DNA of 64,000 bases from VBDM01 sp035519135 (GTDB lineage: Bacteria; Pseudomonadota; Gammaproteobacteria; Burkholderiales; SG8-39), in contig DATIWX010000097.1 in the NCBI GenBank assembly GCA_035519135.1, positions 13,902 through 77,901 on the forward strand, given 5' to 3'. The translations under genes were made by a program, and so were the position numbers. Position 1 is the first letter of the stretch, and the number at the start of each line of letters is the position of its first letter. Under the pieces are notes generated by a model that was not told the DNA's origin, did not search any database, and saw only the letters and a list, made by a program, of their open reading frames with translations. Below are positions 52,570 to 61,882 of the stretch, one piece after another.

Positions 52570-52605
52570 ACCCACGTCGCAGCTTCGCATCGCCCGGTCG
52601 CGGGC

Positions 52606-53829
52606 TCAGTAGGGGCGCGCCTCCCCCGCCCAGAATTTGCTTATGTCTCCCAGGTTCCATCTCACCGGGTCTTCGCGATCTGCGATGCGGTCCCGGCAAT
52701 TCGCGTGAGACAGGTCCAGGACTCTTGGAGCAACGTGCGAATTGGCCTTGATCGAAAAGAAAATCCTGACCCTGGGGGAAAGCAGGGCTTCGGAGTTCTG
52801 TTCCAGCACTACGCCCAGGTGACCCGACTCGAGCCGTACCAAAGACCCCACCGGATAGATCCCGATGCTCTTCACGAATGCCCGGAACACCTTCTCGTCG
52901 AAATGCCCCGACCATTCCGCCATCTTGCGAAGCGAATCTCCCGGATCCCAGCCGTTCTTGTAGGGGCGGTTGGAAGTGATCGCGTCGTAGACGTCACAGA
53001 CCGCACCCATTTTCGCGAACAGGGTGATGTCCTTGCCGCCTAGTCTGTGCGGGTAGCCGCTGCCGTCGACTTTTTCGTGGTGGTGCAGGCATACGTCCAG
53101 GGGAATCGGTCCCGCGCCGCGTCCCGCGACGAGTAGGGCGTGACCCTCCTGCGGGTGCAGCTTGATCAGGCGGAATTCTTCGTCGTTGAGCTTCCCGGGT
53201 TTGCCCAGGATCTCGGCCGGGACCACGCTCTTGCCGAGGTCGTGGACCAGCCCGCCGAGCCCCGCCTGGCGTGTCTGCTCCTTGTCGAGATCGAGCTGTC
53301 GCGACAGCGCGACCATGAGCGCGCACACCGCGACCGAATGCATGTAGGTGTAGTCGTCGCGCTTCTTGAGGCGCGCGAGGCTGATGAGCGCGCCCGGGTT
53401 CCGCATCACCGATTCCGAGATCTCCTCGACCAGGGGAAGCGCGTGTCGCGCATCGAGCGCCTTTCCCATGCGGGCTTCCTGAAACATCGACACCACCGCC
53501 GATTTCGCCTTGGCGCACAGGCGCGCGGCGCTCTCCATCTCCTCCTCGATCGGCACCAGCTCGCGTCGCGGAGCCCCATCGGACGCAACCAGGAGACGGT
53601 GCTCGACCTGCGTCTCCGCCTCCTCCTTGGAGACCCCGGCGTCGACGTCCGAGCCGCGGGAAGTGTCGATCCAGACCTCGCTGATTCCGCTTTCCCGGAT
53701 TCGCCGCAGGTCCTCTTCGCTCTTCAGGGGGAAGGCGCTGCGCCAGAAGGGGTGATCCATCCACGAGCCGCACAGCTCGTTCACGTACATGCCCGGTCGC
53801 AGCTGTTCTACGCTGATGCGCTTCAGCAT
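52606..53829 (-). CDS. HD-GYP domain cyclic-di-GMP phosphodiesterase
   Basis: 407 residues. An N-terminal DUF3391-like region (MLKRISVEQLRPGMYV to about 90) precedes the HD-GYP domain. Metal and signature residues are His164, HD at 196-197, Lys200 (LVHDLGKSVVP), HH at 250-251 and GYP at 258-260 (EKVDGSGYPHRL), so the GYP motif is intact. The domain probably hydrolyses c-di-GMP to GMP or pGpG. No membrane segment or sensor domain other than the N-terminal one is visible. It sits between metK and ahcY but has its own gaps on both sides. Confidence 0.94.
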   Translation of the reverse strand: MLKRISVEQLRPGMYVNELCGSWMDHPFWRSAFPLKSEEDLRRIRESGISEVWIDTSRGSDVDAGVSKEEAETQVEHRLLVASDGAPRRELVPIEEEMESAARLCAKAKSAVVSMFQEARMGKALDARHALPLVEEISESVMRNPGALISLARLKKRDDYTYMHSVAVCALMVALSRQLDLDKEQTRQAGLGGLVHDLGKSVVPAEILGKPGKLNDEEFRLIKLHPQEGHALLVAGRGAGPIPLDVCLHHHEKVDGSGYPHRLGGKDITLFAKMGAVCDVYDAITSNRPYKNGWDPGDSLRKMAEWSGHFDEKVFRAFVKSIGIYPVGSLVRLESGHLGVVLEQNSEALLSPRVRIFFSIKANSHVAPRVLDLSHANCRDRIADREDPVRWNLGDISKFWAGEARPY

Positions 53830-53944
53830 GCCAGTGGAGGAAGGAAACGAGAGGGTGCAGGCCCCAATGTTAGTGCCGGCTGCCCTCGGGGAATGCCCGG
53901 AAAAGCAAGCGCAATACGGGCCTTTTCCGTGGTGCTGTCTCGCC

Positions 53945-53977
53945 CAAAATGAGAACGCCCGGCGGCAAGCCGGGCGT
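53945..53977 (-). terminator. Rho-independent terminator after metK
   Basis: A nine-base stem, ACGCCCGGC (53955-53963) with GCCGGGCGT (53969-53977) and loop GGCAA. On the minus strand it is followed by TCTCATTTTGG, a short T-rich tail. It lies 20 bases after the metK stop and separates metK from the HD-GYP gene. Confidence 0.7.
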
Positions 53978-53996
53978 CCCGGGACCGGGCGAACGC

Positions 53997-55175
53997 TCAG
54001 GCCATCGCCGGTAGCTTGACTCCTGCATCGGCGGCGAGCGCCTTGGCCTTGTCGGTCGCCTCCCAGGTGAACTCGGGCTCGTCGCGGCCGAAGTGCCCGT
54101 AGGCTGCGGTCTTCTCGTAAATGGGGCGCAACAAGTCGAGCATCTGGATGATGCCTTTGGGACGCAGGTCGAAGTGCTTCTGCACCAGCTCGGCGAGTTT
54201 TTCGTCCGAGACCTTGCCCGTACCCTGCGTGGTGACCATGACGCTGGTCGGCCGCGCCACGCCGATGGCGTAGGAAACCTGGACAATGCACCGCGACGCG
54301 AGTCCCGCGGCGACAATGTTCTTGGCGACGTAGCGTGCCGCGTAGGCCGCCGAGCGGTCGACCTTGGACGGGTCCTTGCCGGAGAACGCGCCGCCGCCGT
54401 GCGGCGAGGAGCCGCCATAGGTGTCGACGATGATCTTGCGGCCGGTGAGCCCGCAGTCGCCCTTGGGACCGCCGATCTCGAAGACGCCGGTCGGGTTGAC
54501 GAGGTAGTTGATCTTCCCCTTGACGAAGTTCTTGGGGAGCACCGGCTTGATGATCTGCTCGATAACCGCTTCCTTGATCTGCTCGTGCTTCATCCCGGGG
54601 GCGTGCTGGGTCGAGAGCACGACCGTGTCGATCGAATCGGGCTTGCCGTCCGCGTACCTGATGGTGACCTGGGACTTTGCGTCGGGACGCAGCCAGGGCA
54701 GCCGCCCGTCACGCCGCACCTCCGCCTGACGCTCGACCAGCCGGTGCGACAGGTAGATGGGAAGGGGCATCAGCTGCGGCGTCTCGTCGCAGGCGAAGCC
54801 GAACATGAGACCCTGATCGCCGGCGCCCTGCTCGAGGTGATCCTTGCTCTCGTCCACCCCGCGCGCGATGTCCTGCGACTGCTTGCCGTAGACGACGAGC
54901 ACGGTGCAGGTCGACGCGTCGAAGCCGATCGCCGGATCGGTGTAGCCGATGCGCTTGATGGTCTTGCGGGCGACCTCGTCGAAGTTCACCTGCGCGCCGG
55001 TAGTGATCTCCCCGGCAAGTACGACCAGATTGTCCTTCACCAGCGTCTCCGCCGCGACTCGGGAGCGTTTGTCCTGCGCTAGAATGGCGTCGAGAACGGC
55101 ATCGGAAATCTGGTCGGCGACCTTGTCCGGATGCCCTTCCGACACCGATTCGGACGTGAATAGATAGCTGCTCAT
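53997..55175 (-). CDS. metK: S-adenosylmethionine synthetase
   Basis: 392 residues. Signatures are YLFTSESVSEGHPDKVADQI, GAGDQGLMFGFACDE, the loop TGRKIIVDTYGGSSPHGGGA and FSGKDPSKVDRSAAYAARYV. It makes SAM from methionine and ATP in the cytosol. No SAM riboswitch fits its 5' leader. A promoter lies at 55209-55237, and a terminator follows the gene, so it is probably transcribed alone. Confidence 0.98.
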   Translation of the reverse strand: MSSYLFTSESVSEGHPDKVADQISDAVLDAILAQDKRSRVAAETLVKDNLVVLAGEITTGAQVNFDEVARKTIKRIGYTDPAIGFDASTCTVLVVYGKQSQDIARGVDESKDHLEQGAGDQGLMFGFACDETPQLMPLPIYLSHRLVERQAEVRRDGRLPWLRPDAKSQVTIRYADGKPDSIDTVVLSTQHAPGMKHEQIKEAVIEQIIKPVLPKNFVKGKINYLVNPTGVFEIGGPKGDCGLTGRKIIVDTYGGSSPHGGGAFSGKDPSKVDRSAAYAARYVAKNIVAAGLASRCIVQVSYAIGVARPTSVMVTTQGTGKVSDEKLAELVQKHFDLRPKGIIQMLDLLRPIYEKTAAYGHFGRDEPEFTWEATDKAKALAADAGVKLPAMA

Positions 55176-55208
55176 GCTGGCGCTTTTCCCTGCGAAAAAA
55201 GGTCCGCC

Positions 55209-55237
55209 AGTCTAGCACAGCGCTCCCGCTCCCCCAA
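55209..55237 (-). promoter_or_regulatory. Candidate metK promoter
   Basis: On the minus strand TTGGGG (55237-55232) is followed 17 bases later by TAGACT (55214-55209). It has a good spacing and a moderate match to sigma-70 boxes. It would start transcription about 28 bases before the metK ATG. Confidence 0.5.
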
Positions 55238-55267
55238 CCCACGCCGGTCCCACTTCGTCCCACATCC

Positions 55268-56110
55268 ATGCAATTCCTGCTGCGGCTGGTGGCGCGTCTC
55301 CCCCTGCGGCTGCTGCACCTCGTCGGCGCCGCTCTCGGCTGGGCGGTCTATCTGCTTTCTCCCCGCTACCGGAGAATGATCGGGCACAACCTGCAGGCCG
55401 CGGGGTTCGCCACCGCGCGCCTGCGCGCGGCGGTCGTCAGCGAGACAGGCAAGGGAGCGCTGGAGATACCCGCGATCTGGCTGCGCCCGCACCAGGGCGT
55501 GGCGGACTTGGTGGTGGAGGCGGGCGGCTGGGAGCACGTCGAGGCCGCTGCAAAGGCGCGCAAGGGACTCATCCTGCTGACCCCGCATCTGGGATGCTGG
55601 GAAGTGTCGGGACAGTACATCAGCAGCCGCATGCCGATGACCGTAATGTACAGTCCGCCGAGCATGAAGTCCTTGGAGCCGCTGATGCGGGCCGGCCGCA
55701 ATCGCGGCGCTGCGATGAACAGCGTCCCGGCGGACATGCGCGGGGTCCGCGCGATGCTCAAGGCTCTCAGGCGCGGTGAAGCGATCGGGATCCTCCCGGA
55801 CCAGGTTCCCGGGGTCGGCGACGGAGAATGGGCGGAGTTCTTCGGCCGGCCCGCGTACACGATGACTCTCGTCGGGCGGCTCGCCGAGCAGACGGGCGCC
55901 CCGGTGCTGCTGTGCTACTCGCAGCGCCTGGCCCGGGGCCGTGGATACCATTTCGAAATCGAGCCGCTGCTCACACCGCTGCCATCGGAATCGCCGGTGC
56001 GCACGCTCAATCGCTCCCTCGAGCACCTCATACGCCGCTGCCCGGAGCAGTACCTGTGGAGCTACAACCGCTACAAGGTTCCGGCCGGAGTCCGGCCGCC
56101 CGGCGGTTAG
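55268..56110 (+). CDS. Lipid A biosynthesis acyltransferase (LpxL/HtrB family), first copy
   Basis: 280 residues. The HX4(D/E) acyltransferase motif is His107-Leu-Gly-Cys-Trp-Glu112 (TPHLGCWEVSG). Further family blocks are GILPDQVPGVGDGEWAEFFG and YLWSYNRYK at the C-terminus. An N-terminal hydrophobic helix (about 1-30) anchors the protein in the inner membrane. It transfers a secondary acyl chain, probably laurate or a similar one, to Kdo2-lipid IVA. A second paralogue follows at 56133, so the two may add different chains. Confidence 0.92.
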   Translation: MQFLLRLVARLPLRLLHLVGAALGWAVYLLSPRYRRMIGHNLQAAGFATARLRAAVVSETGKGALEIPAIWLRPHQGVADLVVEAGGWEHVEAAAKARKGLILLTPHLGCWEVSGQYISSRMPMTVMYSPPSMKSLEPLMRAGRNRGAAMNSVPADMRGVRAMLKALRRGEAIGILPDQVPGVGDGEWAEFFGRPAYTMTLVGRLAEQTGAPVLLCYSQRLARGRGYHFEIEPLLTPLPSESPVRTLNRSLEHLIRRCPEQYLWSYNRYKVPAGVRPPGG

Positions 56111-56132
56111 CGAGAGCACGAAAGCCACCGCC

Positions 56133-57002
56133 GTGCTGACACGCCTCGCCGTCGGAATCGTCTGGCTGCTGCACTTCCTTCCTTTGCCGATCTTCGCCGG
56201 AATCGGATCGGGCCTGGGGGGCTTCCTGTATTTCATTGCGCGCGAGCGGCGCAACGTTTGCCTTATCAATCTAGCGCGCTGTTTTCCGCAGATGCCGGAG
56301 CGCGAGCGAGTCGCCATCGCCAAGGCGCACTTTCGGGCCTTCGGACGCACCGTCCTCGAGCGCTCGATCCTCTGGTGGGCGCCCCGTGAACAGATCGTGC
56401 GTCTGGTGCGCATCGTCGGGCTGGAGCGCATCCTCGCTCTGAAAGGACAGCCGCTCATACTGCTCGTGCCGCACTTCGTCGGGCTCGACGCGGGATGCAC
56501 GCGACTCACCTGCGAGATCGACATGGCGGGTATCTACGCGAGGCAGAAGCATCCCTTGATCAACGCCCTGCTCCTGTCCGGGCGCACGCGCTTCGGGCAC
56601 CAGCGCGCCATCCCGCGCCAGGAGGGCGTGCGGCCGGCGATCGCGGCGGTGAAGGAGGGCATTCCCTTCTACTATCTGCCGGACCAGGACTACGGAGCGC
56701 GCGACACCATCTTCGTGCCCTTCTTCGGCGTGCCCGCTGCGACCATCACCGGACTCTCCCGCATGACCAAGCTCACCGGAGCTCGCGTGCTACCCTGCGT
56801 GACGCGCATGTTCCCGGGCGGCGCGGGATACGAAGTGCGGTGCTATCCCGTGTGGGAGAACTTTCCGAGCGGCGACGCCGCCGCCGACGCGCGCCGCATG
56901 AACGAATTCATCGAGGAGCGGGTGCGCGAGATGCCCGAGCAGTACTTCTGGACCCACAAGCGCTTCAAGACGCGGCCTCCGGGGGAGGCTAAGTGGTATT
57001 GA
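56133..57002 (+). CDS. Lipid A biosynthesis acyltransferase (LpxL/HtrB family), second copy
   Basis: 289 residues from a GTG start 23 bases after the first copy. The acyltransferase motif is His114-x4-Asp119 (VPHFVGLDAG), and YYLPDQDYGARDTIFVPFFG and YFWTHKRFKTRPPG follow. The Asp instead of Glu at the end of the motif marks a different branch from the first copy. The start is uncertain because the frame stays open through the preceding gene. Together the tandem genes suggest two successive acylations of lipid A. The end overlaps the dapF start by ten bases. Confidence 0.9.
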   Translation: MLTRLAVGIVWLLHFLPLPIFAGIGSGLGGFLYFIARERRNVCLINLARCFPQMPERERVAIAKAHFRAFGRTVLERSILWWAPREQIVRLVRIVGLERILALKGQPLILLVPHFVGLDAGCTRLTCEIDMAGIYARQKHPLINALLLSGRTRFGHQRAIPRQEGVRPAIAAVKEGIPFYYLPDQDYGARDTIFVPFFGVPAATITGLSRMTKLTGARVLPCVTRMFPGGAGYEVRCYPVWENFPSGDAAADARRMNEFIEERVREMPEQYFWTHKRFKTRPPGEAKWY

Positions 57003-57862
57003 AGCTGCAGTTCACAAAGATGCAGGGCGCGGGCAACGACTTCGTCGTACTGGACGGCGTCAGCCGGCCCGTCGATATGACGACTCAGCGTGCAAGGCAG
57101 ATCGCCGATCGCCACTTCGGCGTCGGCTGCGACCAGATCCTGCTCGTGGAGAAGTCACGACGGGCCGATGCCGACTTCCGCTACCGCATCTGGAACTCGG
57201 ACGGCGGAGAAGTCGAGCAGTGCGGCAACGGTGCGCGCTGCTTCGTGCGGTTCGTGCACGACAAAGGGCTGACGAAGAAGACCGAGATTCGAGTCGAAAC
57301 GCTTTCCGGGATCATCGCCCCGCGTCTGGAAGCCGACGGCCAGGTGAGCGTCGACATGGGCGCGCCGCAGTTCGACCCGCGGCGCGTGCCGTTCGACGCA
57401 AACGGCCTTACTCCGGTGCGGACCGGAATGCGCTGGCCGCTCGAGGTCGCCGGTCACACGGTGCCGGTAGCGGTGCTTTCCATGGGAAATCCCCACGCGG
57501 TGCAGACCGTCGCCGATGTGGAGTCGGCGCCCGTCACGAGCGAAGGGCCACTGATCGAGCGGCACCGCCGGTTTCCGAATCGGGCGAACGCGGGCTACAT
57601 GCAGGTCGTGGATCGTTCGAGCGTGCGCCTGCGCGTGTGGGAGCGCGGCGCCGGGGAAACGCTCGCCTGCGGCACGGGCGCCTGCGCGGCAGTGGTGACC
57701 GGGATCAGGGAGGGGCTGCTCGACGGTACCGTACGCGTGGCGACACGCGGAGGTCAATTGACGATACGCTGGGCTGGCGGGGACAATGAACCAGGCCGAT
57801 CCGTTTGGATGACTGGACCCGCAGTGACCGTGTTTGAAGGGGAGACCGAGATTGAAAGCTGA
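56993..57862 (+). CDS. dapF: Diaminopimelate epimerase
   Basis: 289 residues from a GTG start. The two catalytic cysteines are Cys77 (EQCGNGARC) and Cys226 (ETLACGTGACA). Also present are KMQGAGNDFVVLDG and VLSMGNPHAV. It interconverts LL- and meso-diaminopimelate for lysine and peptidoglycan. The order dapF-DUF484-xerC is a conserved series in proteobacteria. Confidence 0.97.
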   Translation: MVLKLQFTKMQGAGNDFVVLDGVSRPVDMTTQRARQIADRHFGVGCDQILLVEKSRRADADFRYRIWNSDGGEVEQCGNGARCFVRFVHDKGLTKKTEIRVETLSGIIAPRLEADGQVSVDMGAPQFDPRRVPFDANGLTPVRTGMRWPLEVAGHTVPVAVLSMGNPHAVQTVADVESAPVTSEGPLIERHRRFPNRANAGYMQVVDRSSVRLRVWERGAGETLACGTGACAAVVTGIREGLLDGTVRVATRGGQLTIRWAGGDNEPGRSVWMTGPAVTVFEGETEIES

Positions 57863-58511
57863 CGATGTCGCGCGCTATCTGCGCGAGAACCCGACGTTCT
57901 TCGAGACGCACGCCGACATGCTCGCCGAGATCAGCATCCCCCATCCCCACGGCGGTCGCGCGATCCCCCTTTCCGACCGGCAGATGCTGGCGCTGCGGGA
58001 AAAGAGCCGGGCGCTCGAGTCGCGCCTCGCGGAGCTCCTTCAGATCGGCGAGGAAAACGACGCGATCGGCGAGAAAATGCACCGCCTGAGCCTCGCGTTC
58101 CTTGCCGCGCCCGACTGGCACAGCCTCCTGACGGCTCTGTATCTGCACTTGCGCGAGGACTTCGCCGTGCCGCATGCGGCAGTGCGGATTTGGGCCGGGG
58201 GGCGCGGTGCGCCGGCGGGAGCGGGCGATTCGCCGGAGTTCCGCGACGTAGGCGAGCAGCTGAAGCGCTACGCCGAGTCGCTGTCGCAGCCCTTCTGCGG
58301 TCCGAGCGGCAGCGCGGAAGCCGCGGCCTGGTTCGGCGAGAGCGCATCACACGTGCGATCGGTGGCGCACATGGCGCTGCGCGACAGGGAGTGCTTCGGC
58401 ATGCTCGCGCTGGGGAGCGAGGACGTTCTGCGCTTCTACCCCGAGATGGGGACGCTGTACCTGAAGCGCATGGGCGACCTCGCGAGCGCGGCGCTGCTGA
58501 GATTTCTCTAG
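57852..58511 (+). CDS. DUF484 protein
   Basis: 219 residues from a TTG start with GGGGAG seven bases upstream. It opens with KADDVARYLRENPTFFETHA and SIPHPHGGRAIPLSDRQMLA, the DUF484 signature, and has a GAF-like second half (HMALRDRECFGMLALGSEDV). The family lies between dapF and xerC in many genomes; its function is not known. An upstream in-frame TTG at 57834 is the alternative start. Confidence 0.92.
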   Translation: MKADDVARYLRENPTFFETHADMLAEISIPHPHGGRAIPLSDRQMLALREKSRALESRLAELLQIGEENDAIGEKMHRLSLAFLAAPDWHSLLTALYLHLREDFAVPHAAVRIWAGGRGAPAGAGDSPEFRDVGEQLKRYAESLSQPFCGPSGSAEAAAWFGESASHVRSVAHMALRDRECFGMLALGSEDVLRFYPEMGTLYLKRMGDLASAALLRFL

Positions 58512-58527
58512 CGGCAGCCGGCGCTAG

Positions 58528-59451
58528 ATGGCGCGCGATCCCCGCCAGATCCTGCTCGAAGGGTTTCTCGATCAGCTGGCGCACCAGCGGCGGCTGAGCG
58601 CAGGAACCGCGCGCAACTACCGGCGTGCCGTGGAGCAGTTGCTTGCGCTCAACGCCGGCGTGGGTCTGGACAAATTCGACGCCCAGCACCTGCGACGCAC
58701 CGTGTCGCAGCTGCATGCGCGCGGCATCTCCGGACGCACCATCGCCTACATGATCTCCGGCTGGCGCAGCTTCTTCGCCTGGCTGGTCAGGCACCGCGGC
58801 TTCCCGAGCAACCCCTGCATCGGCCTGCGCGCGCCGAAGAGCCCGAAATCCCTGCCCAAGGCACTCTCGCCCGACCTCATGGCGCGCCTTCTCGAGGGCC
58901 CGGCGAGCACGCCCGCGGAAGTGCGCGACAAGGCCATGTTCGAGGTGTTCTATTCGTCGGGGTTGCGGCTGGCTGAGCTCATCGGTCTCGATGTTGCGGA
59001 CGCCGAGGGCGTGTTGCGCCAGGCCGAGGTGACCGTGACGGGCAAGGGGGCGAAGACGCGCATCGTTCCGGTGGGGAGCAAGGCGCGCGCGGCGGTGGAG
59101 GCCTGGCTCGGGCTGCGCCGCGCGCTCGCCGGTCCCGGCGAGCCGGCTCTTTTCGTAGGCGCGCGGGGCCGCCGCATCAGCGCAAGCTCGGTACGCCATG
59201 CGCTCTCGCACTGGGCGCGGCGCCTGGGCCTGCCGCAGCACGTGCATCCGCACATGCTGCGGCATTCCTTCGCTACGCACGTGCTGCAGTCCTCGGGGGA
59301 CCTGCGAGCGGTGCAGGAAATGCTCGGCCATTCGAGCATTTCCACGACGCAGGTCTACACGCACCTGGACTTTCAGCATCTCGCCAAGGCGTATGACGCG
59401 GCCCACCCGCGAGCGAAGAAGAAGGCGGTGATCACGGAGAAGAAGCCGTGA
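58528..59451 (+). CDS. xerC: Tyrosine recombinase XerC
   Basis: 307 residues. The catalytic set is Arg147 (SSGLRLAEL), Lys173 (VTGKGAKTR), His242 and Arg245 (HPHMLRHSFATH), His268 (MLGHSSIS) and Tyr277 (TTQVYTHL). With XerD it resolves chromosome dimers at dif. The context after dapF and DUF484 separates it from phage integrases. Confidence 0.96.
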   Translation: MARDPRQILLEGFLDQLAHQRRLSAGTARNYRRAVEQLLALNAGVGLDKFDAQHLRRTVSQLHARGISGRTIAYMISGWRSFFAWLVRHRGFPSNPCIGLRAPKSPKSLPKALSPDLMARLLEGPASTPAEVRDKAMFEVFYSSGLRLAELIGLDVADAEGVLRQAEVTVTGKGAKTRIVPVGSKARAAVEAWLGLRRALAGPGEPALFVGARGRRISASSVRHALSHWARRLGLPQHVHPHMLRHSFATHVLQSSGDLRAVQEMLGHSSISTTQVYTHLDFQHLAKAYDAAHPRAKKKAVITEKKP

Positions 59452-59521
59452 CCGGGACGCCCCCGGCTCCTCGCGGGCGGCGGACTGCTCGGTCTCGCGG
59501 GCTGGGTGTGAGAAGCGAGTC

Positions 59522-60718
59522 GTGCCTGTCACGCCGCAGCTGAAGCTCAAGCCGGGCCGCGAGCGCTCGCTTCTCCGCCGCCATCCCTGGATCTTCTCGG
59601 GCGCCGTCGAAGAGGTCGCCGGGACCCCACCGAGCGGCGGCACCGTGGAAGTGCGTGCCGCGGACGGCAGGTTTCTCGCCTGGGCGGCGTACAGCCCATC
59701 CTCCCAGATCCGGGCCCGCGCGTGGAGCTTTGACGAGGCGGAGGTTCCGGGTCGGGAGCTGTTCGAAAAAAAGATCGGTGTCGCTATTGCCCGGCGGCGC
59801 GCCGAGATCACCGCCGAGACGACCAACGCATTGCGGCTCATCCACGGCGAATCCGACGGGCTTCCGGGTCTCATCGCCGACCGCTACGGCGATGCGCTGG
59901 TGGTGCAGCTGCTGTCCGCCGGCTGCGAAAAATGGCGGGACACGCTGGTCGGAATTCTTCGCGATCGAAGCGGCTGCGCCCGGATCTACGAGCGCTCCGA
60001 CGCGGACGCGCGCGAGCTTGAAGGTCTGCCGCCGAGCACCGGGATGATCTGCGGGGCCTCGGTGGCAGGGCCGCTCGAAATTTTCGAGCACGGCATCAAG
60101 TACCAGGTCGATGTCGTCTCGGGACAGAAGACCGGCTTCTTTCTCGATCAGCGCGACAATCGCAAGCGCGTTGGGGAGCTCGCCGAGGACCGGGAGGTGC
60201 TGGACTGCTTCTGCTACACCGGCGGCTTCGCGCTCTCCGCGCTGAAAGGGGGCGCTCGCTCGCTTCTGTCGATCGATGCCTCTGCGCAGGCGCTCGCCCA
60301 GGCGAAACGCAACCTCGGCCTGAATCCGCTCGCGGCCGGACGCGCCGAGTGGCTCGAGGCCGACGTGTTCCAGGCCCTGCGCGCGCTGCGCAACGAAGGC
60401 CGCCAGTTCGATTTCATCGTGCTCGATCCGCCGAAGTTCGCGCCGACGTCCAGGGACGCCGCGCGCGCGGCGCGGGGATACAAGGACATCAACCTGAGCG
60501 CGCTCAAGCTGCTGCGGCCGGGCGGGCTGCTCGCGACCTTTTCCTGTTCCGGGGGCGTGTCGCTGGAGTTGTTCCAGAAGATCGTCGCAGGCGCCGCCGC
60601 CGACGCCGGGGCATCGCTGCTGCTGCGGGAGCGATATCGCTCCGCGCCCGACCATCCGGTACGGGTGGAGTTCCCGGAAGGCGAGTACCTGAAGGGTCTG
60701 CTGCTAGAGAAGAGCTGA
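59522..60718 (+). CDS. RlmI-like 23S rRNA (cytosine-5) methyltransferase
   Basis: 398 residues from a GTG start. An N-terminal PUA-like part (RERSLLRRHPWIFSGAVEEV) is followed by a linking EEHRE-type domain and a Rossmann methyltransferase with FFLDQRDNRKRVGELA, VLDCFCYTGGFALSAL, and the catalytic-region LDPPKFAP. The order matches RlmI (YccW), which methylates C1962 of 23S rRNA. The 71 bases before the start hold no clear promoter. Confidence 0.93.
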   Translation: MPVTPQLKLKPGRERSLLRRHPWIFSGAVEEVAGTPPSGGTVEVRAADGRFLAWAAYSPSSQIRARAWSFDEAEVPGRELFEKKIGVAIARRRAEITAETTNALRLIHGESDGLPGLIADRYGDALVVQLLSAGCEKWRDTLVGILRDRSGCARIYERSDADARELEGLPPSTGMICGASVAGPLEIFEHGIKYQVDVVSGQKTGFFLDQRDNRKRVGELAEDREVLDCFCYTGGFALSALKGGARSLLSIDASAQALAQAKRNLGLNPLAAGRAEWLEADVFQALRALRNEGRQFDFIVLDPPKFAPTSRDAARAARGYKDINLSALKLLRPGGLLATFSCSGGVSLELFQKIVAGAAADAGASLLLRERYRSAPDHPVRVEFPEGEYLKGLLLEKS

Positions 60719-60731
60719 ACTCTGAACCCCC

Positions 60732-60790
60732 ACCGGGCGCCCGGTTGCTTTGTAATCCGGAGCGTGCTGTAATGCGCCCTTTTTTGGGCG
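60732..60790. repeat. Two small palindromes between the RlmI-like gene and the COG0523 gene
   Basis: ACCGGGCGCCCGGT (60732-60745) is a perfect palindrome, and CGCCC TTTTTT GGGCG (60775-60790) is a stem with a T6 loop. The first could end the preceding transcript with TTGCTTTG downstream. Neither looks like a zinc-repressor box. The remainder of 60719-60889 holds no gene. Confidence 0.35.
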
Positions 60791-60889
60791 GCCCGCACCC
60801 TGCGGGGGACACCCCGCCGCAAAACTTTTTCGGCGCGGCACGCTCAAATAGCCTCGCTCGCTCGGCGCGGATCGCGCCAGGAGATCGGA

Positions 60890-61882
60890 TTGGCGGTACA
60901 GGAAAACATGGTCCCGGTGACCATACTCACCGGCTTCCTGGGAAGCGGAAAGACCACCTTGGTCAACCGCATTCTCAAGGAGCAGCACGGCCATCGCATC
61001 GCGGTGATCGAGAACGAGTTCGGCGAGGCGGGCGTGGACAACGAAATCCTCCTGAACGAGACCAGCGAGCAGATCGTCGAGATGAACAACGGCTGCGTTT
61101 GCTGTACGGTGCGCGGCGACCTGATCCGCATCCTCGGGGAGCTGAGGGAGCAGCGCGACTCCGGCAGGCTCGCCTTCGAGCGCGTCATCATCGAAACCAC
61201 GGGGATGGCCGATCCGGGGCCGGTTGCTCAGAGTTTCTTCATCGACGAGAAGATCGGAAACTACTATCTGCTGGACAGCGTCATCACCCTGGTCGACGCG
61301 AAGCACGCATCGAAGACGCTCGACGAGTTCCGCGAGGCGCAGGAGCAGGTCGGGTTCGCCGACCGCATCCTGATGTCGAAGACGGACCTGGTCTCGGAAG
61401 ACGAGCAGGAAACGCTCAGGAAACGCCTGGTCAAGATGAATCCGCGCGCGCCGATCAAGAAGGTGCACTTCGGAAACGCACCGATCGCGGAGATCCTCGA
61501 CATTCGCGGCTTCAATCTGAACGCGGTCCTCGAGCTTGATCCAGAGTTCCTGGAGGACGACGAGCACGAGCACGACGAGCACGTCGCCTCATTCGTGTTC
61601 CGCTCGGACAGGCCGTTCGACAGCGCGAGGCTCGAGGAGTTTCTGTCCGGAGTCGTGCAGATCTACGGCCCGGACCTCCTGCGCTACAAAGGAGTGCTCT
61701 ACATGAAGGGCAATACCCACCGCGTCGTGTTTCAGGGCGTGCACATGCTCATGGGCGGGGATGTCGGCCGCCCCTGGGGCAAGGGGGAGAAGCGTTCCAG
61801 CACGATGGTTTTCATCGGAAAGAATCTGCCGCAAGAGCTATTCATCAAGGGGCTTGAACAATGTTTGGTCGAAAAGCAGTAA
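60890..61882 (+). CDS. COG0523/CobW-family GTPase, probable zinc metallochaperone
   Basis: 330 residues from a TTG start with AGGAG six bases upstream. It has the Walker A TGFLGSGKTTLVNRIL (Gly19-Lys21 region), the metal motif GCVCC (Cys69-Cys72), SKTDLV, and a charged His loop DDEHEHDEHVASFVF. The C-terminal domain follows (GKNLPQELFIKGLEQ). Members of this type move zinc to apo-enzymes when the metal is short, some with GTP-driven delivery. It overlaps dksA by 22 bases. Confidence 0.92.
   Translation: MAVQENMVPVTILTGFLGSGKTTLVNRILKEQHGHRIAVIENEFGEAGVDNEILLNETSEQIVEMNNGCVCCTVRGDLIRILGELREQRDSGRLAFERVIIETTGMADPGPVAQSFFIDEKIGNYYLLDSVITLVDAKHASKTLDEFREAQEQVGFADRILMSKTDLVSEDEQETLRKRLVKMNPRAPIKKVHFGNAPIAEILDIRGFNLNAVLELDPEFLEDDEHEHDEHVASFVFRSDRPFDSARLEEFLSGVVQIYGPDLLRYKGVLYMKGNTHRVVFQGVHMLMGGDVGRPWGKGEKRSSTMVFIGKNLPQELFIKGLEQCLVEKQ

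Noticed and set aside
55177..55210. SAM riboswitch in the metK leader (CTGGCG and CGCCAG arms)
   Set aside because: The likely transcription start lies inside the 5' arm, the stem is only six bases and no SAM-class consensus is present.
60719..60889. Zinc-repressor (Zur) box before the COG0523 gene
   Set aside because: I looked for a GTTATA-like palindrome and found none; TGTAATCCGG and TGTAATGCGC are only loosely similar.
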